Positions 9,867 to 18,511 of a stretch of 64,000 nt of DNA are shown one piece after another. A program made the translations under genes and the position numbers. The notes under the pieces were generated by a model. It saw only the letters and a program-made list of their open reading frames with translations. It made no database searches and had not been told where the DNA came from. The stretch's first letter is position 1. Each line of letters begins with the position of its first letter. Source of the DNA: RPQJ01 sp963793675 (GTDB taxonomy: Bacteria; Pseudomonadota; Gammaproteobacteria; Steroidobacterales; Steroidobacteraceae); NCBI GenBank assembly GCA_963793675.1, contig CAWCBA010000010.1, forward strand, positions 186,001 through 250,000, given 5' to 3'.

Positions 9867-11318
9867 CTAGCCCTTTGCGCCGCCGCCTGGCGGCGCCTGT
9901 TGCTGCAGCAGGCTACGCAGAGTCGTTCGCGACATGCTCGCACGCATCGCCTCGTCAGCCATGCGGGCGGCGCTTTCGGCCGGGACCGGCGACCTGGGGT
10001 CAGGGCTGCGCGGATTTGGCGTCTCGTGCCGGACGGCATCGAGAATTTCGGCGAGCGAGATGCTGTCGAGGTCGCGGCCCGGCGCGACGGTATCGTCTTC
10101 TGCGGTCAGCACCAGCCCGCGGTGTTCCAGCAGCGACAGCTCGCCGTCGAGGACCGACGCGGGTACGTCCATGTGGTCGGCCAGGTCGGACACCTTCCAG
10201 CGCGGACCACCCGCGACGAAGCGCTCGCCGAGCAGGTACATCGCGCCGAGCGCGATGCGTTCGCGCAGCGCGCTGGTCGTCGGGATCTCGCCGTGACCGG
10301 TGCGCAGGTGCTCGGGGTGCTGCACGTAGAAGCTCAGCTGTCCGCCGAGCAGCATGATCAGCCAGCTCAGGTGCAGCCACAACAGGAACAGCAGCACGAT
10401 CGCGAAGCCGGCATAGATCGCCGCCGTCTGCGTCGCGTAGACCGCGATGCGGGTGAAGATCGCGCCCACGCCGACCCACGCAGCGCCGCCGAACAGCGCG
10501 CCGATGAACGCCGATTGCCAGCGCACGCGCGTGTTCGGCATGTAGATGTACAGGAACCAGAACAGGCCGATGATCAGCAGGTACGGCGCGTAGTGGCCGC
10601 GCAGTCCTGACGTGCCGGCCAACCCCGAGACCCGCGCCATCATGTCGCTGGTCTCGATGCGCGTAAGCAGCACCATCGCGGCGACCATCAGGATCGGCCC
10701 GACCAGCATGATGACCATGTATTCGGTTACGCGCCGGGCGAGGCTGCGCGGCCGCTGGACGTGCCAGGTGAAGTTGAGGGCTCCCTCGATCTTCTCGATC
10801 ATCACGATCACGGTATAGAGCAGGATCACGAAGCCGACCGTGCCGAGCACCGTCGTCTGCGCGTTCTCGACGAACTGCATGATCCTGGCCGTAAGCTCAG
10901 TGCCTTTCTCGCCGAGCGGCCGCAGGAACTCGAACAGCACCGGCTCGAGCTCGCGGTGATAGCCGAAGGCCTTCAGCACCGAGAACGAGACCGCGATGAC
11001 CGGCACCAGCGCGAACAGCGACGAATACACGAGACCCATCGCGCGCAGGCCCAGGTCGCCGCCGAACAGGTCGCGCAACAGCGCGTAGGCGTACCGCAGC
11101 GGCGTCGCGACAAGCTGGATCGCACGGCTGCCGGTCTGCTCCGGCCAGTCGAACAGCCAGTGCTCGAAGCGGTGCTGCAGCGTGCGGAAGGGGGTGAGGG
11201 CGTCGGCCAAGACGGATCCGGTGGCGGTGGGCGGCGAAAGCGTTGCATGGCTCGCCGCGGCAGGCAAGCTCAGACCGGTTCTCGGGCACAATGCCCCTGA
11301 CCCGGACGAGTCCGGCAT
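9867..11318 (-). CDS. YihY/BrkB family inner-membrane protein (UPF0761)
   Basis: This is a polytopic membrane protein of the YihY/BrkB family, once misnamed RNase BN. The conserved core includes GLVYSSLFALVPVIAVSFSVLKAFG, EKGTELTARIMQFVENA and a series of hydrophobic helices (FVILLYTVIVMIEKIE, LLIIGLFWFLYIYMPN, FAIVLLFLLWLHLSWLIMLLGGQ). A cytoplasmic C-terminal domain of about 130 residues contains a winged-helix-like RWKVSDLADHMDVPASVLDGEL. I give ATG 11318 as the start, but the first 35 residues are low complexity, so initiation may be further in, near 11213. It may be the distal or proximal gene of an operon with DUF1993. The transport substrate is unknown. Confidence 0.8.
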   Translation of the reverse strand: MPDSSGSGALCPRTGLSLPAAASHATLSPPTATGSVLADALTPFRTLQHRFEHWLFDWPEQTGSRAIQLVATPLRYAYALLRDLFGGDLGLRAMGLVYSSLFALVPVIAVSFSVLKAFGYHRELEPVLFEFLRPLGEKGTELTARIMQFVENAQTTVLGTVGFVILLYTVIVMIEKIEGALNFTWHVQRPRSLARRVTEYMVIMLVGPILMVAAMVLLTRIETSDMMARVSGLAGTSGLRGHYAPYLLIIGLFWFLYIYMPNTRVRWQSAFIGALFGGAAWVGVGAIFTRIAVYATQTAAIYAGFAIVLLFLLWLHLSWLIMLLGGQLSFYVQHPEHLRTGHGEIPTTSALRERIALGAMYLLGERFVAGGPRWKVSDLADHMDVPASVLDGELSLLEHRGLVLTAEDDTVAPGRDLDSISLAEILDAVRHETPNPRSPDPRSPVPAESAARMADEAMRASMSRTTLRSLLQQQAPPGGGAKG

Positions 11319-11345
11319 GCAACCCGCCAGCGCGAGGCATTCCCG

Positions 11346-12167
11346 TTGACGATCAGTCGCCGCAGCGCGGCACGTTACCCGACCCGCATCGTCTGCCTGA
11401 CCGAGGAGACGACCGAGGCGCTCTACCTCCTGGGCGAGGAGGACCGCATCGTCGGCATTTCCGGCTTCACCGTGCGCCCCCCGAGGGCGCGCAAGGAAAA
11501 GCCGAAGGTCTCTGCATTCACCAGCGCGAAAATCGACAGGATCCTCGCGCTCGAACCCGACCTGGTGCTCGGCTTTTCGGACCTGCAGGCTGACATCGCC
11601 GCGCAACTCGTCCGCCACGGCGTCGAGGTGCACGTATTCAACCAGCGCAGCGTCGACGAAATCCTGCGCGTGATCCGCATGCTCGGCGGCATGATCGGGT
11701 GCGAGGCGAAGGCCTGCGCGCTGGCCGCTGAACTCGCCGGTGGGCTGGACGCGATACGTGCCGCGGCGGCCGCGTTTCCACGTCGGCCGCGTGTGTACTT
11801 CGAGGAATGGGACGAGCCGCAGATCTCGGGCATCCGCTGGGTGTCCGAACTCGTCGGCATCGCAGGCGGCGACGACATTTTCCCGGAACTTGCGGCATGC
11901 GGCCTCGGCAAGGACCGCATCATCGCCGAGCCGCTGCGAGGCCGCGCACCGCGCGCCCGACATCATTTTCGGTTCGTGGTGCGGCAAGAAATTCTCGGCG
12001 CGCAGCGTTGCCGCGCGCCCGGCTGGCACGACGTGCCGGCCGTGCGTGATCGCGAACTGCACGAAGTGAAGTCGTCGATCATCCTGCAGCCGGGGCCGGC
12101 CGCGCTGACCGACGGCGTGCGCGAGCTGCATCGCGTGATTGCCGCCTGGGCGGCAAAGCAGCGCTGA
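11346..12167 (+). CDS. ABC-type substrate-binding (BtuF-like) protein with a compensated double frameshift
   Basis: The protein has the helical-backbone fold of BtuF/FhuD-type periplasmic binding proteins: RIVCLTEETTEALYLLGEEDRIVGISGFT, a run of LEPDLVLGFSDLQ, and VYFEEWDEPQISGIRWVSELVGIAGG. It lacks an obvious signal peptide, like the cytosolic cobalamin-binding-like paralogues of proteobacteria. From about 11940 to 12022 the main frame is garbled. The +1 frame reads EAAHRAPDIIFGSWCGKKFS, which is the expected sequence, and the main frame resumes with GWHDVPAVRDRELHEVKSS. One extra base near 11940 and one missing G in the CCCGG at about 12022 explain this. The ligand is not known. Confidence 0.75.
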   Translation: MTISRRSAARYPTRIVCLTEETTEALYLLGEEDRIVGISGFTVRPPRARKEKPKVSAFTSAKIDRILALEPDLVLGFSDLQADIAAQLVRHGVEVHVFNQRSVDEILRVIRMLGGMIGCEAKACALAAELAGGLDAIRAAAAAFPRRPRVYFEEWDEPQISGIRWVSELVGIAGGDDIFPELAACGLGKDRIIAEPLRGRAPRARHHFRFVVRQEILGAQRCRAPGWHDVPAVRDRELHEVKSSIILQPGPAALTDGVRELHRVIAAWAAKQR

Positions 12168-12196
12168 GCGCCCGGCATTCGCCGCGTGGCTGTCGG

Positions 12197-13154
12197 CTAC
12201 GCGGTGAGCCGCCGCAGCGCTTCCTGGTACTTTTCGCTGGTGCGCTGGATCACGTGCGCCGGGCAGCTTCGGGCCCGGCGCGGTCTTGTTCCAGTCGAGC
12301 GTCTCGAGGTAGTCGCGCACGAACTGCTTGTCGAACGACGGCGGGCTGGTGCCCGGCGCGTACGTGTCCATCGGCCAGAAGCGCGACGAGTCGGGCGTGA
12401 GCGCTTCATCGATCAGCGTCAGACGGCCGCCGTTTTCTTCGTCGATGCCGAACTCGAACTTGGTGTCGGCAATGATGATGCCACGCGTAAGCGCATGCGC
12501 CGCCGCGAACCTGTAGAGCGCGATCGCCGTGTCGCGCACCTGGGCCGCGCGATCCGCGCCGATCACCCTGGCGATCTCGTCGAAACCCACGTTCTCGTCG
12601 TGCTGTCCCTTCGCTGCCTTGGTCGAAGGCGTGAAGATCGGCTCGGGCAACTGGTCCGCCATGCGCAGTCCGGCGGGCAGCTTGATGCCGCAGATCTCGC
12701 CGGTGCGCTGATAGTCCTTCCAGCCGGATCCAATCAGGTAACCGCGCACGACGGCTTCGACCGGCAGTGCCTTCAGCTTGCGAACGACGATTGCGCGGTC
12801 GGCAAGACGGGCACGATCGCCGGCGTCCGGCACCACTCTTGCGAGGTCCGCATGCGCGGGCGCGGCGAGGTGATTCGGCACGATGTGGCCCGTGCGAGCG
12901 AACCAGAAGTTGGAAATGCTGGTGAGCACGCGGCCTTTGCCCGGGATCGGGTCGGGCAGCACCACGTCGAACGCGCTCAGGCGGTCGGTGGTGACGATCA
13001 GCATGTGCCGGTCGTCGCCCGGGATGGCGTAGATGTCACGCACCTTGCCCTGGTGGATGCGAGTGAGTCCTTTCAGGTTCGACTCGTGCATCGGCGGGGA
13101 GCCGCCGGCTGCGGAGCTTGCGGAGGGATTCGAGCCAGGCGTGGGCATGGACAT
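12197..13154 (-). CDS. purC: SAICAR synthase PurC (one frameshift near the 3' end)
   Basis: PurC (phosphoribosylaminoimidazole-succinocarboxamide synthase) joins CAIR and aspartate in purine synthesis. Motifs are GKVRDIYAIPGDDRHMLIVTTDRLSAFD (part), VVRGYLIGSGWKDYQRTG, IIIADTKFEFGID and LIDEALTPDSSRFWP. It is of the longer yeast-like PurC type. A frame change near 12260 (an extra G) cuts the end. Corrected, it finishes KLPAHVIQRTSEKYQEALRRLTA, the family terminus. I give ATG 13154 as the start, and an internal ATG at 13091 (MHESNLKGL) is a good alternative. It is divergent from djlA. Confidence 0.9.
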
Positions 13155-13265
13155 GGTGGAGCCGCCGGTGCTGTTAATATGCCGCGATCGTCGGTCGCAG
13201 CGACGCAACGTCCCGACCGACCACCCATTGTAACGACTCCCGGGAAGAGGCACGTCCCCGCGCAC

Positions 13266-14108
13266 ATGTTCGAAGGCTGGTACGGCAAGATCATCGGTGC
13301 GATCCTGGGCTATATCGTCGGCCGCGGGCTGCTGGGGGCCATCTTCGGGCTGGTGCTGGGCCACCAGTTCGACGTCGCTGGCAAGCGCAATCGGGCGCGG
13401 ACTGTCTCCGGCAAAGGCGCTGCCGGCCCCGCCGAACTGCGCCGCGCGTTCTTCGAGGCCACCTTCCAGGTCATGGGGCACGTCGCCAAGAGCGACGGCC
13501 GTGTCACCGCGCAGGAGATCGACGCCGCGCGCGAGGCCATGCGGCGCTTCTCGCTGGCCGAAGCTGACCGGCTGCGCGCCATAGAGTGTTTTACGGCCGG
13601 CAAGCAAGCCGATTTTCCGCTCGAGTCGACGCTCGAACGCCTGCGCGGGCTCGCGGGTAACCAGTCCGATCTTTGCCGCCTGTTCGTGCAGATCCAGCTC
13701 GAGGCCTCGATCCAGGGCAACGGGCTTGGCGACCGACCGCGTGCCGTTTTCCAGCGCATCTGTCGCTCGCTTGGCGTTTCCCCGCTCGAATTTGCCTCGC
13801 TCGAAGCCATGCTGCGCATGCACGCGGGCAACTACGGTTACGGTCCGGGCGGTCGGCCGTCGCAGGGTCCGGGGTTCGGCACGAGCACGAATGCGCGCCT
13901 GGCCGATGCTTACGAGGTGCTGGGCGTCGCGGCGATTGCCACCGACGCCGAGGTCACCAAGGCATTCCGCCGGCTCATGAGCCAGAATCACCCGGACAAG
14001 CTGGTCGCACAAGGCCTGCCCGAATCGATGATCGCGGCGGCGCACGAGCGCACGCAGCGGATCCTGGAAGCCTACGAACTGGTGAAGACTCACCGCGGCA
14101 TCAAGTGA
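13266..14108 (+). CDS. djlA: Membrane-anchored J-domain protein DjlA
   Basis: This is a 280-residue DjlA co-chaperone. It has an N-terminal transmembrane segment with glycine repeats (IIGAILGYIVGRGLLGAIFG, residues about 9-28) and a TerB-like helical domain (MGHVAKSDGRVTAQEIDAARE). A C-terminal J domain has the diagnostic HPD (AFRRLMSQNHPDKLVAQG). It stimulates DnaK at the membrane. The linker is Gly/Pro-rich (YGYGPGGRPSQGPGFG). It starts at ATG 13266 and is intact. It lies 8 bases before rpe and is probably cotranscribed with it. Confidence 0.93.
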   Translation: MFEGWYGKIIGAILGYIVGRGLLGAIFGLVLGHQFDVAGKRNRARTVSGKGAAGPAELRRAFFEATFQVMGHVAKSDGRVTAQEIDAAREAMRRFSLAEADRLRAIECFTAGKQADFPLESTLERLRGLAGNQSDLCRLFVQIQLEASIQGNGLGDRPRAVFQRICRSLGVSPLEFASLEAMLRMHAGNYGYGPGGRPSQGPGFGTSTNARLADAYEVLGVAAIATDAEVTKAFRRLMSQNHPDKLVAQGLPESMIAAAHERTQRILEAYELVKTHRGIK

Positions 14109-14116
14109 GGATCGAC

Positions 14117-14800
14117 ATGACGACGAAGCAACAGGCCCCGTGGATCGCGCCGTCCATCCTGTCCGCCGATTTCGCCCGGCTCGGCGAGGAGGTCCGCAAC
14201 GTGCTCGCGGCGGGCGCGGACGTCGTCCACTTCGACGTGATGGACAACCATTACGTGCCGAACCTCACGATCGGGCCGCTGGTGTGCGAGGCGCTGCGCA
14301 AGCATGGAATCACCGCGCCGATCGACGTGCACCTGATGGTGAAGCCGGTCGACCGCATCATTCCGGACTTTGCCAAGGCAGGCGCCAGCTTCATCACGTT
14401 TCACCCGGAAGCGAGCGAGCACATCGACCGCACGCTCGGCTTGATCCGCGAGAACGGCTGCAAGTCCGGGCTGGTGTTCAATCCCGCCACACCGCTGCAC
14501 TACCTCGATTACGTGCTCGACAAGGTCGACATGGTGCTGCTGATGTCGGTGAACCCGGGGTTCGGCGGTCAGTCGTTCATCCCGTCGACGCTGCCCAAGA
14601 TTGCCGAAGTGCGGCAGATCATCGACCGCAGTGGGCGTGACATCCGGCTGGAAGTCGACGGCGGGATCAAGATCGAGAATATCGGTGCAGTCGCGGCGGC
14701 GGGTGCCGACACGTTCGTCGCAGGCTCGGCAATCTTCAATGCGAAGGATTACGCGGCGACGATCGCGGCGATGCGGGAGCACATCGCCGCGAGGGGGTAG
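14117..14800 (+). CDS. rpe: Ribulose-phosphate 3-epimerase
   Basis: This TIM-barrel enzyme interconverts ribulose-5-P and xylulose-5-P in the pentose phosphate pathway. Motifs are IAPSILSADFARLGEE, HFDVMDNHYVPNLTIGP (metal and catalytic Asp), DVHLMVKPVDR, LLMSVNPGFGGQSFIP and LEVDGGI. The length of 227 residues is typical. It follows djlA closely. Ribose-5-phosphate isomerase (rpiA) is elsewhere in the window, so both non-oxidative isomerisation steps are represented. Confidence 0.95.
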   Translation: MTTKQQAPWIAPSILSADFARLGEEVRNVLAAGADVVHFDVMDNHYVPNLTIGPLVCEALRKHGITAPIDVHLMVKPVDRIIPDFAKAGASFITFHPEASEHIDRTLGLIRENGCKSGLVFNPATPLHYLDYVLDKVDMVLLMSVNPGFGGQSFIPSTLPKIAEVRQIIDRSGRDIRLEVDGGIKIENIGAVAAAGADTFVAGSAIFNAKDYAATIAAMREHIAARG

Positions 14801-14824
14801 GGGTCAGGGGAGAGGCATGAGGAA

Positions 14825-15589
14825 TCAATCCTCCTCGTCCTCATCCTCGTCGTCGTCCGGTGCCGTCGTCGCCTTCTTGGCGCGCAGCGCCAACCCAGCC
14901 GGGGGGGCGCCGCCCGCCAGCGACATGGCTGCGGCCTTGCCCTTGAGGCGGGGACGCACGCCGTACACGACCATCGTCTTGCCTCGTGCGGTAAGCAGGC
15001 CCTGTTCCTCAAGCACTTTCAGCACGCGGCCCGCCATTTCGCGCGAGCAACCGACCAGGCGCGAAAGCTCCTGCCGGCTGACCTTGATCTGCGTGCCTTC
15101 CGGGTGCGTCATGGCGTCCGGCTCGTTGCACAGGTCCATGATCGCGTGCGCGACCCGGCCCGTGACATCGACAAAGGCGAGGTCGCCGAGCTTGCGGTTG
15201 GTGCGGTCGAGACGGCTAGCCAGCTGCGTCGCCAATTCGAACAGCAGGGTGGGACTCTCGGCGGCGATCTGCCGGAAGCGCGGGTAGGTCATTTCGGCGA
15301 GTTCGCACTGCGAACGCGTGCGGACCCAGGCGCTGCGGGCCGGCTGTTCGTTGAAAAGACCCATCTCGCCGAAGAACTGGCCCTTGTTCAGGTAGGCCAG
15401 GACCATCTCGTTGCCTTCCTCGTCCTCGATCAGGACTTCCACCGAGCCCTTGACCACGTAGTAGAGGACGTCGGGCACGTCGCCCGCGTGGATGAGGACC
15501 GTCTTGGACGGAACGGCCCGGACGCGGCAATAGCTCAGGAAGCGATTGATCGCGGGAATGTCACTCAAGGGTCTACCGCCGGTTTCCAT
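14825..15589 (-). CDS. crp: Crp/Vfr-like cAMP receptor regulator with a C-terminal acidic extension
   Basis: This is a 254-residue Crp-family regulator. The cyclic-nucleotide domain has GEMGLF (74-79) and ARSAWVR (84-90), where Arg85 and Ser86 match the cAMP phosphate contacts of E. coli Crp. The helix-turn-helix VSRQELSRLVGCSREMAGRVL (170-190) closely matches the Crp recognition helix. It is therefore likely to bind TGTGA-type sites. About 40 residues extend past the usual end, closing with a run of Asp/Glu (DDDEDEDEED). The A/T-rich stretch at 15640-15655 upstream is the probable promoter. It could be a Clp-type homologue responding to another nucleotide, but the cAMP residues favour cAMP. 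Confidence 0.88.
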   Translation of the reverse strand: METGGRPLSDIPAINRFLSYCRVRAVPSKTVLIHAGDVPDVLYYVVKGSVEVLIEDEEGNEMVLAYLNKGQFFGEMGLFNEQPARSAWVRTRSQCELAEMTYPRFRQIAAESPTLLFELATQLASRLDRTNRKLGDLAFVDVTGRVAHAIMDLCNEPDAMTHPEGTQIKVSRQELSRLVGCSREMAGRVLKVLEEQGLLTARGKTMVVYGVRPRLKGKAAAMSLAGGAPPAGLALRAKKATTAPDDDEDEDEED

Positions 15590-15672
15590 GCTCCCTTCCT
15601 GTGTTGGCGCCCGTTTATGTCAAAAGGCTGCGAAGCTTTTAATATAAAGCCGCGCCGTGCCGCAAGTTTCGG

Positions 15673-16332
15673 TCAGATGCGGTAGGCGGCGCGCGTCATC
15701 ACGCGGGCCGTCCGGCGCATCAATTCACGGACTGGCCGCGGTAATCCGACAGCACCCCGGTCGCGCGCATCGCCCGCGTGGCGGTCTTCGTCGGCTTTCA
15801 TCTGCGCAACGATGCGCCGGGACCGCTCATCGCCTGGTGGCAGCTCGTGCAGGTGCGAGTCGAGGTGCTCGACCACCTGTTTCTCGGTTTCCTCGACGAA
15901 ACCGAGGCTGGTCCGGTCCCCGCTGATGCCCGCCAGGACGCCAATCGCAAAAGATCCCGCGTACCAGAGGGGAGCGAGCAGGCTGGTCTGGCTGCCGAGT
16001 TCCTTCACGCGCCGCTCGCACCAGGCCAGGTGGTCGGTTTCGTCGCGCGCGGCCGCCAGCATCTGTTCACGGATCTCCGGCTTGCGGGCTGCCGCCGCCT
16101 GCCCGTGATACAGCGCCTGGGCGGCAATCTCCCCGGCATGATTCACCCGCATCAGCGCGGCTGCGCGCCTCCGGGCGGCCGGGTCGTGCACGGTTTCCTC
16201 TACCCCCTGGTCGGGAAACGGGCGGGTCGAGACGTTGGCGGCGGCCACCGTGCGCAGTCCGCGGTCGATTTCCTGGATCAAGCGGTCCGCCAGGCTGAGG
16301 CGGCGGGCCGGGACAGGTTTCCGGGGGTTCAT
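15673..16332 (-). CDS. coq7: 2-polyprenyl-3-methyl-6-methoxy-benzoquinol hydroxylase Coq7
   Basis: Coq7 is the di-iron monooxygenase that hydroxylates demethoxyubiquinol late in ubiquinone synthesis. Ferritin-like carboxylate and histidine ligands are visible in RVNHAGEIAAQALYHGQ, ARDETDHLAWCE, EETEKQVVEHLDSHL and MKADEDRHAG. The 219-residue protein ends MTRAAYRI, as in homologues. It starts at ATG 16332. Two further ubiquinone hydroxylase genes (ubiH, ubiI) occur at 36.7-39.2 kb. The gene lies upstream of crp on the same strand and is divergent from rplM. Confidence 0.92.
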   Translation of the reverse strand: MNPRKPVPARRLSLADRLIQEIDRGLRTVAAANVSTRPFPDQGVEETVHDPAARRRAAALMRVNHAGEIAAQALYHGQAAAARKPEIREQMLAAARDETDHLAWCERRVKELGSQTSLLAPLWYAGSFAIGVLAGISGDRTSLGFVEETEKQVVEHLDSHLHELPPGDERSRRIVAQMKADEDRHAGDARDRGAVGLPRPVRELMRRTARVMTRAAYRI

Positions 16333-16409
16333 GGGCGCACAGTATAGTGGTCGAGCGATCGCGTCCCTGGGGTCGCAGCGGAGGGGAAGAGCACGGTCCA
16401 TCCAGCGCT

Positions 16410-16438
16410 TTGCATTGGCCGGACCGCTGAGATAGAAT
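16410..16438 (+). promoter_or_regulatory. Predicted sigma-70 promoter of rplM-rpsI
   Basis: TTGCAT at 16410-16415 and TAGAAT at 16433-16438 are separated by exactly 17 bases, a near-consensus sigma-70 promoter. It is 42 bases before the rplM ATG. The intervening leader (16445-16480) is the place where L13 autoregulation acts in E. coli, but I see no clear fold match. Confidence 0.7.
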
Positions 16439-16480
16439 TCGCGGCTCTCTGCATGGCAGACAGGGCCTGGAGCCTTTCCG

Positions 16481-16909
16481 ATGACCACCGTTTTCGCACA
16501 CTCCGAGAAGGTGCGGCGTGACTGGTTTGTGGTGGATGCGAGCGGTAAAACGCTCGGCCGCCTCGCCACTCAGCTCGCCTTCCGTCTCCGCGGCAAGCAC
16601 AAGCCGCAGTACACGCCGCACGTCGATACCGGCGATCACATCATCGTGATCAACGCCGAAAAAATTGCCGTGACCGGCAACAAGCTCACGGACAAGGTGT
16701 ACTACTGGCACACCGGCGCGATCGGTGGCATCAAGAGCCGCACGCTCGACAAGATGCTCGAACAGCATCCCGAGCGCGTGATCGAACTCGCGGTCAAGGG
16801 CATGTTGCCCAAGAATCCCCTTGGCCGCGCCATGTTCAAGAAGCTGCACGTGGTGACGGGCGACAAGCATGCCCACGCCGCGCAGCAGCCGAAGCCGCTC
16901 GACATCTGA
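16481..16909 (+). CDS. rplM: 50S ribosomal protein L13
   Basis: This is a complete 142-residue L13. Signature segments are RDWFVVDASGKTLGRLATQ at the N-terminus, YTPHVDTGDHIIVINAEKI, YYWHTGAIGG and VKGMLPKNPLGRAMFKKLHV. L13 is an early assembly protein of the large subunit. It forms the conserved rplM-rpsI operon with S9, which starts 13 bases downstream. A strong promoter is predicted at 16410-16438. Confidence 0.98.
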   Translation: MTTVFAHSEKVRRDWFVVDASGKTLGRLATQLAFRLRGKHKPQYTPHVDTGDHIIVINAEKIAVTGNKLTDKVYYWHTGAIGGIKSRTLDKMLEQHPERVIELAVKGMLPKNPLGRAMFKKLHVVTGDKHAHAAQQPKPLDI

Positions 16910-16922
16910 GGCCTGACAGCAC

Positions 16923-17315
16923 ATGCCTGCAAACACCAACTACGGCACCGGTCGCCGCAAGTCCTCCACGGCGCGGGTCCACCTGCGACCGGGCACCGGC
17001 AAGATCAACATCAACGGCCGCACGATCGAAGAGTTCTTCGGTCGCACGACGTCGCGCATGATCGTGCGCCAGCCGCTCGAGACCGTGCAGATGGCCGATC
17101 GCTTCGACGTCGTTGCGAACGTGGCCGGCGGCGGCATGACCGGCCAGGCCGGCGCCATCCGCCACGGCATCACGCGCGCGCTGATGGAATACGACGAGTC
17201 GTTCCGCAGGCCGCTGCGCGTAGCCGGTTTCGTGACGCGCGATGCCCGCGAAGTCGAGCGCAAGAAGGTCGGCTTCCGCAAGGCACGTCGCGGAACGCAG
17301 TTCTCCAAGCGCTGA
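16923..17315 (+). CDS. rpsI: 30S ribosomal protein S9
   Basis: This is a complete 130-residue S9. It has YGTGRRKSSTARVHLRPGTG near the N-terminus, GGGMTGQAGAIRHGITRALM in the middle, and the basic tail KKVGFRKARRGTQFSKR, whose final Lys-Arg reaches the ribosomal P site. It is the second gene of the L13-S9 operon. Confidence 0.98.
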   Translation: MPANTNYGTGRRKSSTARVHLRPGTGKININGRTIEEFFGRTTSRMIVRQPLETVQMADRFDVVANVAGGGMTGQAGAIRHGITRALMEYDESFRRPLRVAGFVTRDAREVERKKVGFRKARRGTQFSKR

Positions 17316-17378
17316 CCAGCGCGCGGGTGCGGGCAGCGGTCAGGGCGCTGCTCGCAAGAATCCCCGCAACGGTTCCTT

Positions 17379-17452
17379 TGGGGGATCGTCTAGCGGTAGG
17401 ACTACGGACTCTGACTCCGTCAACCTAGGTTCGAATCCTAGTCCCCCAGCCA
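17379..17452 (+). tRNA. tRNA-Gln (anticodon CUG)
   Basis: The acceptor stem TGGGGGA (17379-17385) pairs with TCCCCCA (17442-17448), followed by G73 and an encoded CCA (17450-17452). The anticodon loop CTCTGAC sits between ACGGA and TCCGT, giving anticodon CUG. The T-arm TAGGTTCGAATCCTA is canonical. The length is 74 bases including CCA. It follows rpsI and precedes a strong terminator. Confidence 0.95.
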
Positions 17453-17460
17453 GATCAAGA

Positions 17461-17494
17461 GGGCTCGCTGCGAAAGCAGCGGGCCCTTTTGTTT
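17461..17494 (+). terminator. Rho-independent terminator after tRNA-Gln
   Basis: GGGCTCGCTGC (17461-17471), a GAAA tetraloop and GCAGCGGGCCC (17476-17486) form an 11-base-pair stem with one G-U wobble, followed by TTTTGTTT. It lies 8 bases past the tRNA CCA end. Confidence 0.9.
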
Positions 17495-17630
17495 GGCATC
17501 GTGCGCTGGGCGTCGCCGTATGATTCATGAGCGGTAGACTGCCAGGCTGAGGCGAAATGCCGCTGGTGACTCTGCCTGATCCCCGACCCGTGGCAGGCAA
17601 CTCGTGCATGCCGAACAGGTCGGATATCGA

Positions 17631-17636
17631 GGAGGT
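17631..17636 (+). promoter_or_regulatory. Shine-Dalgarno that fixes the methyltransferase start
   Basis: GGAGGT lies 7 bases before ATG 17644. It supports that start over the in-frame upstream ATGs at 17557 and 17608. Confidence 0.75.
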
Positions 17637-17643
17637 GCCTGCT

Positions 17644-18454
17644 ATGACTGGTCTGGAAACACATTACTCCGCCCGCGACATCGAGGCGCGAATCCTGGCA
17701 GCTGTCCGCGCAGCCGGCTTGAATCCCGAGCAGCGCCTGTCGCCGGAGCAACTGGGGGCGCTTGACCATTTCCACACGGGCGGACTGCGTGCTTCACGCG
17801 AGTTGCAGGAGCTGGCGCGGATTCGTGCCGAGGATCGCGTTCTCGATATAGGGGCGGGGCTGGCCGGTCCTGCCCGGATGCTCGTCGCCGCGGTTGGCTG
17901 CCGTGTCGACTGCCTCGAAATGTCGTCCGATTTCTGTGCCGGTGCAGCGCTGTTGAATCGCCTGACCGGTCTCGACGACCGGATCGGCGGTGCACGAGGG
18001 CAGCGCTCTGGCGCTGCCGTTTGCCGACGATTCGTTCGACGTCGTCTGGATGCAGAACGTGGGCATGAACATCGCGGACAAGCGCAAGCTTTATGCGGAG
18101 ATCTACCGCGTCCTCAAGCCGCAAGGCCGCTTCGCCTTCCAGGAGATGGCCGCGGGAAAAGTGGCGACGTCCTACTTTCCCCTGCCGTGGGCAAGTGACC
18201 CGGCCGACAATTTCCTCGTCTCTGTCGAGGAGATGCGATCGCTGCTCAACGAGACCGGGTTCATCACTGAATTGCTGGAGGACACCAGCGACGCGCATTT
18301 GAGCGGGGCGACCACCAACGCCACGCCCGCGGCTGCGGGGCAGCTGGGCCTGGCGGTGTACGTCGATAACCTGGCGCAAAAGGCCGGGAATGCGCGCCGC
18401 AGCCTCGAGGAAGGCCAGGTACGGCTCGTACGGGGCGTCTTTCGCGCGAAATGA
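17644..18454 (+). CDS. Class I SAM-dependent methyltransferase (one frameshift)
   Basis: The first part contains VLDIGAGLAGPARMLVAAVG, the SAM-binding motif I. An extra base near 17985 moves the rest to another frame, which reads VHEGSALALPFADDSFDVVWMQNVGMNIADK, then LYAEIYRVLKPQGRFAFQEM. These are motif II and the post-II helix of UbiE/sarcosine-methyltransferase-like enzymes. Joined, the product is about 269 residues. A GGAGGT ribosome-binding site sets the start. The substrate is unknown. It is similar in style to glycine/sarcosine or quinone methyltransferases. It opens the accessory region after the tRNA terminator. Confidence 0.8.
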
Positions 18455-18511
18455 ATAAATGCACGGCCGTAACTGCGGGCACTTCATGTAACCGACTTGG
18501 AAGGATTAACC

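Noticed and set aside
9867..14093. A 1408-codon open frame on the minus strand
   Set aside because: It runs through yihY, antisense to the BtuF-like gene, through most of purC and antisense to djlA. Only the yihY and purC parts make sense as protein. High GC leaves the rest open by chance.
16333..16346. Leaderless promoter for coq7 (TATACT 8 bases before ATG)
   Set aside because: The -10 match is good, but no acceptable -35 lies 16-18 bases upstream.
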